This document shows positions 12,411 to 22,715 of a stretch of DNA of 64,000 bases, in pieces (position 1 is the stretch's first letter; each line of letters begins with the position of its first letter). The notes below the pieces were generated by a model that worked only from the letters and a program-made list of their open reading frames with translations, had not been told where the DNA came from and ran no database searches. The translations under genes and the position numbers were made by a program. Source of the DNA: Raphanus sativus. Its lineage: Eukaryota; Streptophyta; Magnoliopsida; Brassicales; Brassicaceae. The stretch covers positions 26,387,043 to 26,451,042 of the forward strand of contig NC_079516.1 in the NCBI RefSeq assembly GCF_000801105.2. Reading direction: 5' to 3'.

Positions 12411-12995
12411 GTGCGGCACCACAACGGTGACATTGTTTGTAATCCATGCTATCATAACGGTGACATGCTCCTGAAGCAGTACGACACAAACCCGAATGCA
12501 TCTTTGATTCTTTCCCGCATTCTTTCCAGCAACACCATGCGGTACAGAACCAAACACCTTGACTTTCTCTATCAATCTAGCTTCTTGCTCTGCAACCTTT
12601 TCCACCAGTTCGGCCACAATAGTATAGCTGCAGATCTTACAACGGGTTCAGAGATCGGCCCTGAGTCCACGCATGTTGCAGATCGAAGATCGCTCCGCCT
12701 CTGCCTCATGTCCAGCATACTTCTTGAGGCTATTGAATTCCGCTTCATATTCCCTCACGGTCATTGACCCTTGTTCCAGTCTAAGGAAATCTCATTCCAG
12801 TTTATCAGGCTTCCTCCGAAAAGTACTTCTCACAGAATTCTGCCTTGAAGTTTGTCCAGATGCACTGATTAACACCAATGCGAACAACCACACCCTGCAA
12901 CCAGATGTGCGCATCACCATCCAAGTAATGAACGGAAATTTCCTTCTGGTAAGCGAGATGACAATGGAACCAAAGGAAGTTCCGCTCAATCCTGT

Positions 12996-13208
12996 TGTTA
13001 GAGGAGGTTCTAGAGTAGAACCGACATTGGGTTAACCGGAGTATATTCGGTATTGTCGATAACTATAAGTTAGTTAGAGATAAGCCTATGGTTGTTGTAT
13101 AGATAAGGCTAAAGAGATATTCTAGAGATCCTGTTCTCTAAGTATATATGTGTTGTACGTAATCTCTGTGAATGATAAGTATTCTTCAAGTATCTCTGTT
13201 GTCTTTCA
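12996..13208 (+). repeat. 5' LTR of the intact Copia element
   Basis: 213 bases, TGTTAG to TTTCA, reads identical to 17597-17809. As a Copia LTR it should hold the element promoter; the TATATA near 13144 is a candidate core. Confidence 0.93.
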
Positions 13209-13275
13209 TGGTATCAGAGCCACAAGAAAATTGAGTCGATTTTTGTTGTGAGTTTGACAAAGAGAATAAGAAGAT

Positions 13276-16200
13276 ATGAGTAAAGAGATCGTGAGTTCGT
13301 CAACTGAAGGGAGGACGTCTCCCTATTACCTTGCGCCTTCGGACAACCCCGGAACCTCCATCTCTCCGGTTGTCTTCTCCGGTGAGAATTATGCAGAGTG
13401 GTCGGCGGAGCTTGAGAATGCCTTGCGTGCCAAGCGAAAGATAGGCTTTATCGATGGGAGTCTTAAGCTTCCAAGTGAGACGGAGAAGCCGGTTGAAGCT
13501 GAGATGTGGAGGACGGTGAACTCTATGATCGTCGGCTGGATCAGGGCATCCATCTCTCCGGTTATCCGATCAACGGTTCCTTTCACGCCTGACGCCTACA
13601 AGATGTGGATAGAGTTGAGGAAACGTTTTTCCGTCGGGAGTGCTGTGCGGGTACATCAACTCAAAGCTGAGTTGGCTTCATGTCGTCAGGATGGATCGAG
13701 TGTTATGGATTACTTTGGGAAGTTGTCACAAAAGTGGGAAGAGCTGTTGAATTGTAAGCCGATCCCGACTTGTACATGTGCAGCATCGGAAGTCTATGCG
13801 AAGGAATATGAGGAGGAGAAAGTTCATCAATTCCTTATGGGGTTAGATGAGGCGAGGTTCAGTAATGTTTGTACTAACATTATTGGAATGGAGGTACTTC
13901 CAGACCTTAACTCAGTCTACCAGAGAGTGATCCGAGAGGAGAAGAGACTTGGTGCGTCGCGCCTTGAAACAAAGGAGGCTCCGGTTGGTTTTGTAGCTAA
14001 AGGAGATGAGTCTCTGATGGCAGCTGTTGCAAGAGGAAGAAGCTCAGTGATCTGTGATAACTGTAAAAGGCAAGGACATGAGAAGAAGGAGTGCTGGCAA
14101 ATCATCGGTTTCCCGGAGTGGTTTACAGAGAGGAATCAAGGTAGTGGAAGAGGTGGTAGAGGTGGCAGAGGACGAGGGAGATCAGGCCCACCACGGGCCA
14201 ACGCAGTGCAGACTCCGAGTGCCACGCCGTCTGGACCTCAAGGAACGACAGTTCCTCCGCTGAGTGCAGAGCAGTGGGCGTCTCTTACTGCATTCATTGA
14301 GCGACAGAAGCCATCTCCGATTCCTGACAAGTTAAACGGTACGGTACAAACAGGTGAAGTAATCATTGACACAGGTGCTTCGCATCACATGACTGGGGAT
14401 CTTCTGTTACTTTCCGATGTTCGGAGTATTATACCCAGTCCAGTAAGTTTTGCCGACGGCAGTCATGTGATGGCTACCAAGAGCGGTAGTCTGCGGTTGT
14501 CAATGAACTTGACATTGGTTGATGTTCTTTATGTTCCGAACCTGAATTGTACTCTGTTATCTGTCGCTAAGCTGCTTCGACAGACAGGATGTTTGGCTGT
14601 GTTTTCTGATACACTGTGTGTTTTGCAGGACCGTTTTACGAGGACTCTGATTGGAGCCGGTGAAGTCAAAAATGGTGTTTATGTTTATCGGGATGTCACA
14701 GTGAGAAGAGGTCACAGAGTCAAGGCGTCGGAAGATCAGGTTGTGTGGCATCGTCGTCTGGGGCATCCTGCTTATGGTGTTTTGAGTTTTTTACCTTTTG
14801 TTGCTGGTTTTAAAGATGTTTCAAATAAGTTTGGAGGATGTGATATTTGTTTCCAGTCCAAACAAACAAGAGAAGTGTTTTCAGAAAGTCTTAATAAAAG
14901 TTCTTCTTCATTTGAGTTAATACATGTAGACCTTTGGGGTCCTTATCGCAAGCCGTCGTCTTGTGGAGCAGTGTATTTCTTGACCATAGTAGACGACTTT
15001 TCCAGGGCTGTTTGGGTTTATCTGTTACTGGAGAAAGGTGAAGTCAAAACAGTTCTTCCGAAATTTATAGCTCTTGCGGCTCGTCAGTTCGGAAAGACAG
15101 TCAGGACCGTGAGGAGTGATAACGGGACTGAGTTTATGTGTTTATCGAAGTATTTTGCAGAAGCAGGTATTGTGCATCAGACATCTTGCGTGGGGACGCC
15201 TCAGCAAAATGGTCGTGTGGAGAGGAAGCATCGGCATATTTTAAATGTGGCAAGATCGATTTTGTTTCAGGCTGATCTCCCGGTGCGGTTTTGGGGAGAG
15301 AGTGTATTAACGGCTGCTTATCTTATCAACAGGACGCCAACGAAGCTGCTAAAAGGGAAGACGCCGTATGAATGCTTGTTTGGGAAGCCTCCATCGTATG
15401 GTGATATCAAGACGTTTGGGTGTTTGTGCTTTGCTCATAAGGCAAGAAGGGATAAAGACAAGTTCGGTGTACGGAGTGTGAAGTGTGTCTTTGTGGGCTA
15501 TCCATTTGCTAAGAAGGGTTGGAAACTTTATGATTTGGAGAAGAAGGAATTCTTTGTGTCAAGAGATGTTGTTTTTGAGGAAGAGAAGTTTCCTTTTGCG
15601 GAGAAGAAGTTAAAAGATGCACCTATTGTTCTTCCACCTAGCGTTGCGCATTGTGATGAAGAAGAAGTCCGGGAGACTGTGATTATGACAGAAAGGGGGA
15701 GAAGTGAGCAACTTGTATCAGGTGATGTCTCAGAAACAGAGACAAGCGAGGTGAGTGTGGAGAAACAGAGAGAGACAGAGGAGCAGTTAAAACAGAGCGA
15801 GACAGAGGAACAGTTGGGTCGTGGTCATCGTAAGGCTACTCCGTCGGTGAGATTGCACGACTATGTTACGTATAATGCTCAGGCGCCTCCTGAGTCTCCT
15901 GATAAACATAACACTATTACCGGTCTCACGTCAGAGGCCTCTGCAAATCGGTCAGGTAAGACACATAGTTTGTATCCTATAACAGATTATGTTTGTGATG
16001 CTTTCTTCTCAGATCATCATCAAGCTTTCTTGGCTGCGGTTAGTGCTGGTGTGATTCCTCGTAATTATAAAGAAGCTTTTGCAGATGAGAGATGGAACAA
16101 GGCAGTGAAAGGAGAAGTAACTGCTCTTGAGTTGAATCGCACATGGGATGTAGTTGATCTACCAAGTGGGAAGAAAGCTATAGGAAGCAAATGGGTGTTC

Positions 16201-17589
16201 ACTATAAAGTACAATGCTGATGGTTCGATAGAAAGATACAAGGCTAGGCTCGTCTGTTGTGGTAATCACCAAGTAGAAGGAGAAGATTATGAAGAAACTT
16301 TTGCTCCGGTAGCAAAGATGGATACGGTGCGGACACTACTAGAGGTAGCTGCAGCTAAGAACTGGGAGGTGCACCAGATGGATGTGCATAATGCTTTTCT
16401 CCAAGGAGACTTAGAGGAGGAAGTTTACATGAGACTACCACCGGGATTTCAATCAGACGATCCTAATAAAGTCTGCAGGTTGAGGAAGTCTTTGTACGGA
16501 TTGAAGCAGGCGCCAAGATGTTGGTTTGAGAAGCTGTCGGATGCACTTAAGAAGCTTGGCTTTGAGCAATCATATGAAGACTACTCGTTGTTTTTTTTCG
16601 TTAAGGGGGAGAAGAGTATACGGGTTCTATGTTATGTAGATGACTTGATCATTGCAGGAAATGATCTTGAGTTGATAGAGAGGTTTAAGAAGCGTTTGAG
16701 TGAGACATTTCACATGAAAGATCTTGGGAAGGCTAAGTATTTTCTGGGTATAGAGATAGCAAGAGGACCACTGGGTATGTATCTCTCTCAAAGGAAGTAT
16801 GCATTAGATATAATCAACGAGGCGGGATTGCTCGGGTGTAAGCCTGCGACAACTCCGATGGAAGTAAATCATCATCTTCTGCGCGATAAGAGCCCATTGT
16901 TGACGAATCCAGCAAAGTTTCGGAGAGTGATTGGGCGTTTGGTGTACTTGACAGTGACGAGACCTGACTTGAGTTACTCTGTTCATGTTCTTTCTCAGGT
17001 TATGCACGAGCCAAGAGAAGCTCACTGGGATGCAGCTATGAGAGTTATAAGATATCTCAAGGGTTCTCCGGGTCAAGGGATAATGTTGAAAGCAGATAGT
17101 GATTTGCGTATACGAGCATATTGTGATTCTGACTGGGCTTCATGCCCACGCACACGGAGGTCACTTTCCGCTTACATGGTATTGTTAGGAGATTCACCGA
17201 TCGCGTGGAAGACGAAGAAACAGGACACTGTGTCCCATTCTTCCGCTGAAGCAGAGTATAGGGCAATAGCAGATGCCTTGAAGGAGCTCACGTGGTTAAA
17301 GAGATTGTTGGCTGATCTTGGTGTTCGACATGAGGATCCTATGGACTTGTTTTGTGATAGTAAGTCCGCAATCTATATCGCAGCAAACCCAGTGTTTCAC
17401 GAGCGTACGAAACATGTGGAGAAGAATTGTCACAGTGTTAGAGATGCGGTGAAAGCCAAGCTTATAGCTACGCGGCATGTACGGACGACTGAGCAGTTAG
17501 CAGATATATTAACCAAGGCGTTGGGAAGCTCGTCTTTCGGTTACTTGTTATCCAAGTTTGGAGTGTGCGATCTCCACGCTCCAACTTGA
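13276..17589 (+). CDS. Copia Gag-Pol polyprotein, 1437 residues, uninterrupted
   Basis: Single polyprotein with all steps for retrotransposition. ATG at 13276, 67 bases after the primer-binding site; stop just before the polypurine tract. Domain order is Copia type (integrase before RT): UBN2-like Gag in the first 240 residues; CCHC zinc knuckle CDNCKRQGHEKKEC near 260-273; aspartic protease DTGASHHM near 363; integrase zinc-binding region (WHRRLGHPAYG; CDICFQSKQT) near 490-530; integrase core with IHVDLWGPY near 548, VRSDNGTEF near 612 and QQNGRVERKH near 645; RT from WVFTIKYNADGS near 972 with LYGLKQAPR and the catalytic YVDD near 1119; RNase H with YCDSDWA near 1281, SSAEAEYRA and a final ADILTKAL. 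No stop or frameshift and all key residues present. Confidence 0.95.
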   Translation: MSKEIVSSSTEGRTSPYYLAPSDNPGTSISPVVFSGENYAEWSAELENALRAKRKIGFIDGSLKLPSETEKPVEAEMWRTVNSMIVGWIRASISPVIRSTVPFTPDAYKMWIELRKRFSVGSAVRVHQLKAELASCRQDGSSVMDYFGKLSQKWEELLNCKPIPTCTCAASEVYAKEYEEEKVHQFLMGLDEARFSNVCTNIIGMEVLPDLNSVYQRVIREEKRLGASRLETKEAPVGFVAKGDESLMAAVARGRSSVICDNCKRQGHEKKECWQIIGFPEWFTERNQGSGRGGRGGRGRGRSGPPRANAVQTPSATPSGPQGTTVPPLSAEQWASLTAFIERQKPSPIPDKLNGTVQTGEVIIDTGASHHMTGDLLLLSDVRSIIPSPVSFADGSHVMATKSGSLRLSMNLTLVDVLYVPNLNCTLLSVAKLLRQTGCLAVFSDTLCVLQDRFTRTLIGAGEVKNGVYVYRDVTVRRGHRVKASEDQVVWHRRLGHPAYGVLSFLPFVAGFKDVSNKFGGCDICFQSKQTREVFSESLNKSSSSFELIHVDLWGPYRKPSSCGAVYFLTIVDDFSRAVWVYLLLEKGEVKTVLPKFIALAARQFGKTVRTVRSDNGTEFMCLSKYFAEAGIVHQTSCVGTPQQNGRVERKHRHILNVARSILFQADLPVRFWGESVLTAAYLINRTPTKLLKGKTPYECLFGKPPSYGDIKTFGCLCFAHKARRDKDKFGVRSVKCVFVGYPFAKKGWKLYDLEKKEFFVSRDVVFEEEKFPFAEKKLKDAPIVLPPSVAHCDEEEVRETVIMTERGRSEQLVSGDVSETETSEVSVEKQRETEEQLKQSETEEQLGRGHRKATPSVRLHDYVTYNAQAPPESPDKHNTITGLTSEASANRSGKTHSLYPITDYVCDAFFSDHHQAFLAAVSAGVIPRNYKEAFADERWNKAVKGEVTALELNRTWDVVDLPSGKKAIGSKWVFTIKYNADGSIERYKARLVCCGNHQVEGEDYEETFAPVAKMDTVRTLLEVAAAKNWEVHQMDVHNAFLQGDLEEEVYMRLPPGFQSDDPNKVCRLRKSLYGLKQAPRCWFEKLSDALKKLGFEQSYEDYSLFFFVKGEKSIRVLCYVDDLIIAGNDLELIERFKKRLSETFHMKDLGKAKYFLGIEIARGPLGMYLSQRKYALDIINEAGLLGCKPATTPMEVNHHLLRDKSPLLTNPAKFRRVIGRLVYLTVTRPDLSYSVHVLSQVMHEPREAHWDAAMRVIRYLKGSPGQGIMLKADSDLRIRAYCDSDWASCPRTRRSLSAYMVLLGDSPIAWKTKKQDTVSHSSAEAEYRAIADALKELTWLKRLLADLGVRHEDPMDLFCDSKSAIYIAANPVFHERTKHVEKNCHSVRDAVKAKLIATRHVRTTEQLADILTKALGSSSFGYLLSKFGVCDLHAPT

Positions 17590-17596
17590 GGGGGAG

Positions 17597-17809
17597 TGTT
17601 AGAGGAGGTTCTAGAGTAGAACCGACATTGGGTTAACCGGAGTATATTCGGTATTGTCGATAACTATAAGTTAGTTAGAGATAAGCCTATGGTTGTTGTA
17701 TAGATAAGGCTAAAGAGATATTCTAGAGATCCTGTTCTCTAAGTATATATGTGTTGTACGTAATCTCTGTGAATGATAAGTATTCTTCAAGTATCTCTGT
17801 TGTCTTTCA
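17597..17809 (+). repeat. 3' LTR of the intact Copia element
   Basis: Reads identical to the 5' LTR over 213 bases, preceded by the polypurine tract and followed by the CCTGT target duplication at 17810-17814. Confidence 0.93.
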
Positions 17810-18849
17810 CCTGTCAATCCATTGATCAGTTTCAACGGGTTTGCAGCCACCGAAAAAGAATTTTGTTCCCAGCTTCTGCATGTGTTCCATAATCTTGAGG
17901 TAAGACAAATTCTTGAAACTGGTGCATTCTCCGCATCTTGCACCACTTCCTCCACAACAGGTGGAACCACTGGTGGCACTGTGACTCCAGGGAGTCTGTC
18001 CAAGACTTGAGCCAAATAAACAAACATAGAAAAACTTATTTTACAAGATATTTTAAATATAAAGGTCCTAAAGCAAACTAAATGATTACATCTTATAAAT
18101 CTATAACCCGATTCACCGATAAAAGCTACTAGATTTTGATCCGTGCTTCGAAAGCGCGGGTATTATTTTTCACTTTTATAAATATATTATTTGTTTGTAA
18201 TTATTGAATTTATTTTTTTAATAAAATTTTCTTTATAATAAATTCGACCCATAGAGTGTCTCTGATAAACTATGTATTTCTCTAGTTTTGTTTTATTCGC
18301 TCTTCAATCAACATATTTATTTGGCTTGTTGTTAAAATAAATGATTATAGACTTTGATCTCTGCACCTCCGCGGATGTATATTTTAAAAAATATGATGAT
18401 ATTTGTTTTTCATGTAATTATTAGGGTTTGCAAAATGAATCCGAAGAACAGAACTGAAACCAATCCGTAAATATAGTACCAAACCTGAACATAAATTGAT
18501 TAAATATTCGAATTACTCAAAATTTTGTTAGTTAGAGAACCGAATCGGGTCCAAACCGAAGTATTCATGTACCTGAATTTATCTAAAAATAGATTTATAT
18601 ACTTATATATTAATTATTTTAATATTTAACGTATATAAAATATCAAGAATGATACTTTTAAATTAGTTTAAAATACTTGAAAATATATATAGATAGTCAA
18701 AAACAAATATTTGAAATAGTTAAAGTATACTCAAATCACCAAAAATACTTAAAATAATTATTGATTTCGTATCCAAAATTTTAAATCAAACCAATTGATA
18801 TGTTAAGCTTTTTTTTTTTTTTTTTTTTTTGAAAAGGCTTTCATTATAT

Positions 18850-21800
18850 TTAAAATGCATGAGAAACAAAATACATAACCCGTGGGCTAGTTAACAGGCA
18901 AGGCCCAGTAGAAAATGTGAAACCCAGTGAATAAACCCAACAGTAATTGTAACCCATAACAAAGAAACCCAAAAGTAATTGAAACCCAAGTGAAATAGAG
19001 AAAAGGAAAGGACGCGAGAAGCAGTCGATGAAACCAAAGCCAGGAAGATCAAGCGATACGATCACGAGCACCAAACCAGGCTTGAAGCAGAGATGAGGAT
19101 AGCGTAGGATTTCTTTCTCGATAGCTACTGATCTTGTCTTTAACTTGCGGTCAATCAATGTCATCAGCAGCGCAGCAGGGCGAGAGCAGTTACGGTGAAG
19201 TCGAGAGTTCCGCTCTGCCCATATCCAGTAGATGACTGCTTGCCAAGCAAGAAGCAGTAGACGTTTCCTGATTTTGTCCCCACCAAGGACTTGCATCTGC
19301 AGCAAGCCATCATTCCAGTTCCTTTGCGGCAGTAGTCTAAATCGGGATGCCATTGAAGTCCAAATTTCCCAAGAGTAGATACATTCAAAGTAGATATGGT
19401 TTCTGCTCTCATCACAATCTCCACATAGCATGCATTTCGGATCAGTCTGAAGACCCCAAGAAAGTAACCTGTCTCGCGTTGGGCAGCGGTTTAAGGTCAG
19501 AGCCAAACAAAGAACGAGTGTTTTGGCACTCCCCCAGTGATCCAGACTGCCTTAGTCCACGGTAAAGTGTCGGAGTCTCCCTTAAGTTTCTTGTAGACCA
19601 TACCAGTTGAGTATTTGGTTGATGATTTTCCATCAATGACCCATTCATAAGTATCTTCTTCGTCTGTGAAATTGATACTCATCAGGAACGCCAGTACAAG
19701 AACTTGATTTTCAGAGCGAGCTTGCGGGAGAAACCATTGGCCATCCGTACACAAACTGGCAAGAGTTGCATCCTTCCGGATACCAAGACGTGTATTCCTC
19801 CCCTGCAGCATGAAATCAGTGACACGTCCATGCGGAAACCAGTTATCAGTCCAGAATCTACAGCTCCTTCCATCCCCAATCTTTTGCTTGATCCAGGTGA
19901 ACATTGTATCCCTCATCTTGAGAATCTTGTTAGTCAGCCACGAGAACTTAGAGCTCGGTTTGACAGTCCAAAAATTGCTTAGGTTATCGGCTAGGACAGT
20001 AGATTTAAACCATGCCACCCAAACTGAACCTGCCTGAAAAAACAGAAGCCAAATAAGTCTCAAAATGCATGCTTTGTTCCAAACAAATAGATCTTTTATT
20101 CCCAGTCCACCATGCTTCTTTTCCTTCACAACAACATCCCATGCCACTCTAGCAGAATGGTGACTCTCTATGTCTCCTTTCCATAAGAAAACTCCACATA
20201 GAGAGTTTATTCTTTTGATGACAGCCTTAGGCAGAATAAATGTAGAGCACCAAAAAGTGTTTATCCCCGCTATCACAGTTTTGATCAACAGCAGTCTGCC
20301 TGCAAAAGAGAGCGCTTTCGCACTCCAGGAAGACAGTCTTGTTTTTATTTGCTGGATCATGCCTTCACAGTTCGAGAGCGAAGGCTTTGATGAGTTGAGA
20401 GGGACTCCAAGATATCGCACAGGAAGAGTGGCAAGAGGCATACCCGTCGACGCTTGGATAGTATCAATTTCAGCCTGCGATAATCCTGAAGCAAAAAAAG
20501 ATGATTTCTGCATACTCACCGCCAGACCTGAGCGTGTTTCAAACTCCTTTAGTATTTGCAAGACAGCTTGAAGCGAAGAGAGAGAGCCATCTATGAAAAT
20601 CAGTAGATCATCTGCGAAGCTAAGGTGGGTGAGTTTGGCCTTGTTGCATTGGTGGTGGTAGTTAATCTTGAAATCTGTAGCCGCCTTGTTTAGTAGATGG
20701 GAGAGAGTGTTCATGGCTATCACAAAGAGATAGGGAGACAAGGGGTCACCTTGCCTGAGTCCTCTCCTACCCTTGAAGTAGCCATGCACAGTACCATTAT
20801 AGCCTAGAGTGAAGTTGGGGGTACAAACACAAGATTTCAACTAGCGAATTAACCGGGGAGGAAGGTTAATGCCCTGCAGACAGTTAAACAAGAAATCCCA
20901 AGACAAAGTGTCGAAAGCTTTCGCAATGTCCACTTTTATAGTGATGCGCCTGGGCCCCTGAGCTTTATGATACCCATTCACAAGCTCTCCCGCCAAGACT
21001 GTGTTTTCAAGAAGTAGTCTATTCTGAACAAAAGCAGTCTGAGATGGTAGGATAAGCTTAGGAAGGATAGGCTTTAATTTTTTCACCAAGAGTCTCGATA
21101 TCACCTTGTAGATAGTGTTTAGGCATGCAATAGGGCGAAAGTCAGAGATGAGAGAGGCACCTATTCTTTTCGGGACCAGAGACAGGATCGTTGCGTTAAC
21201 AGAGGAGGGGAGGAAGGATGTGAGGAAGAAACCCCTGATAGCAGTAACAACTTCCGTTCCAACTACGCTCCAGGCTGCCTTGTAGAAACCCGATGTCAAC
21301 CCGTCCGGCCCAGGTGCCTTGTTCGGATTTAAGCGAAACAGCAGGCGAGTGATTTCTTCTTCCGATGGGATAGAGCACATAGGTTGATGAAGTTCAAGTG
21401 GGACAGTGTAACCAGTTAAAGCGCAGAACCAGACAGGGGGAGATGGCAAGAGCGGAAACTGCAGGTTGTCAGGCCCCAGAATGTTCTTGAAGTGATTCAA
21501 TGCAATTAAACTCATGGCAAGCGGGTCCGTGATCAGCACTCCATTTTGAAGTTGAAAACACCTGATTGAGTTGAAGCTTATCCGCGTCTGGAATACCCTG
21601 AAGAAATATGCCGTGTTGAGATCACCCTCTCCCAACCAGTTAACTCGTGATTTTTGTTTGAAATAGCTTTCCTCTATGAGTCTCAGGAAAGTCCACTTCT
21701 CACACATCTCTTTCTCTTTCTCAAAGTTTGCAGTAGTGGGTGATTCAAGAGCTAGTACCTGCGCAGCCAGAAACAAACGATTAGCCTCACAAACTCTCAT

Positions 21801-22715
21801 TTGTATTTGTGAAAAGTTCTCTCGATTTAGTTGGATCAAGTCCTTTTTTATGCATTTTTGCTTCCAATAGAGATCTTTTAGGCATAGCACCGCGCTTCCG
21901 GCTTGGTTCCAGGCTTCCGACACGACAAGGAAAAAAGCAGGGTGTTTAGTGAGATAGTTGAAGAATTTGAAGGGCTTGGTTCCGGTGATAGGTAGGGGAT
22001 GGGCAAGGTCCAAGAGACAAGGGCTGTGATCTGAAAAGAGAGGGGGAAGGAAGGTAGCTGAGCTGTTAGGGAACAAGTTTAGGGCGTGGTTGTTTAGAAG
22101 AAGGCGATCAAGTTTCTTTGCAAAGGGAGACTGCGGAGTTTTATTTAACCAGGTGAAGAGTGGCCCATGATACCTCAGGTCAGAGACTTCGAGTTGAATG
22201 AGACAGTCTTGAAGTTCAATCATAGCGGCATCTAGAGAGCATACATGGGAGAGAGAATGCTCAGAGTGATGCACAATTTGATTGAAATCACCTCCAATAT
22301 ACCAAGGCAGATTGTAGAGTGACAGACTTTGCTGAAGATCAATCAGCTCAACCCATAGGTCAACACGTTCCTCCCTCAAATTAGATGCATAGATTGCAGT
22401 GTAGTAGAAAGGACAGGCGTTTGGGAGCACAACTTCACAAGTCATTGACTGCTTTGATTTATGGAGAACTCGCACAGTTGCCGGGTTCTTCCAAATTATG
22501 ATGATCCGTCCATCCTCATCCTCAGAGTGATTAGAAACGAATTTCCAGTTGGAGCAGAGAATGGCCATCAGTCGTTGAAGGTTTGGTTCTTTGATGTGGG
22601 TTTCAAGTAGTGCACCAAAAACGGGTTTTTTACTACTAAGCCATTGACAAAAAGGTCTATGTTTAACCGGGTCGTTAATGCCACGGACATTCCAAAAAAA
22701 TAGTTTACTACACAT
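18850..22715 (-). pseudogene. LINE ORF2 (endonuclease-reverse transcriptase), one stop and one frameshift
   Basis: ATG at 22715-22713, beginning [15 protein letters not shown], an APE-type endonuclease start. RT motifs follow: [85 protein letters not shown] and the catalytic FADD in LSFADDLLIF. The C terminus has the zf-RVT region (RCPTRDRLLSWGL; CMLCGDCDESRNH). The frame is broken twice: a TAG at 20843-20841, where family members usually have tryptophan (one base change from TGG), and a one-base frameshift close to 19500, within the FVWL/LNRCPTRD junction. Otherwise the protein is well preserved. Confidence 0.9.

Larger units (their letters stand above)
12996..17809 (+). mobile_element. Intact Ty1/Copia LTR retrotransposon, recent insertion
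   Basis: Element of 4814 bases flanked by a 5-base target duplication, CCTGT, at 12991-12995 and 17810-17814. The two 213-base LTRs begin TGTTAG, end TTTCA and read as identical. The primer-binding site TGGTATCAGAGCCAC directly follows the left LTR at 13209 and fits plant initiator-Met tRNA. A polypurine tract (GAGGGGGAG) ends at 17596 just before the right LTR. One uninterrupted Gag-Pol frame fills most of the inside. Identical LTRs, a perfect target duplication and an open frame mean it is young and may still be autonomous. Confidence 0.95.
12411..18027 (-). pseudogene. Ty3/gypsy gag relic, split by a Copia element
   Basis: Minus-strand remnant of a gypsy-type Gag in two pieces: 18027-17815 (upstream part) and 12990-12411 (downstream part). 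Recognisable stretches are the N-terminal WIDR motif close to 17815, then VHYLDGDAHIWLQGV, TNFKAEFCEKYF and MTVREYEAEFNSLKKYAG in the downstream piece, and what looks like the start of a zinc knuckle near 12440. Stops and frame changes are present, so it is dead. The two pieces are in one reading frame once the Copia element and one copy of its CCTGT duplication are discounted, showing that gag was here before Copia arrived. No gypsy LTRs or pol are seen nearby. Confidence 0.8.

Noticed and set aside
12411..13035. Plus-strand open frames near the left Copia LTR
   Set aside because: Shadows of the minus-strand gypsy gag relic, partly running into the LTR.
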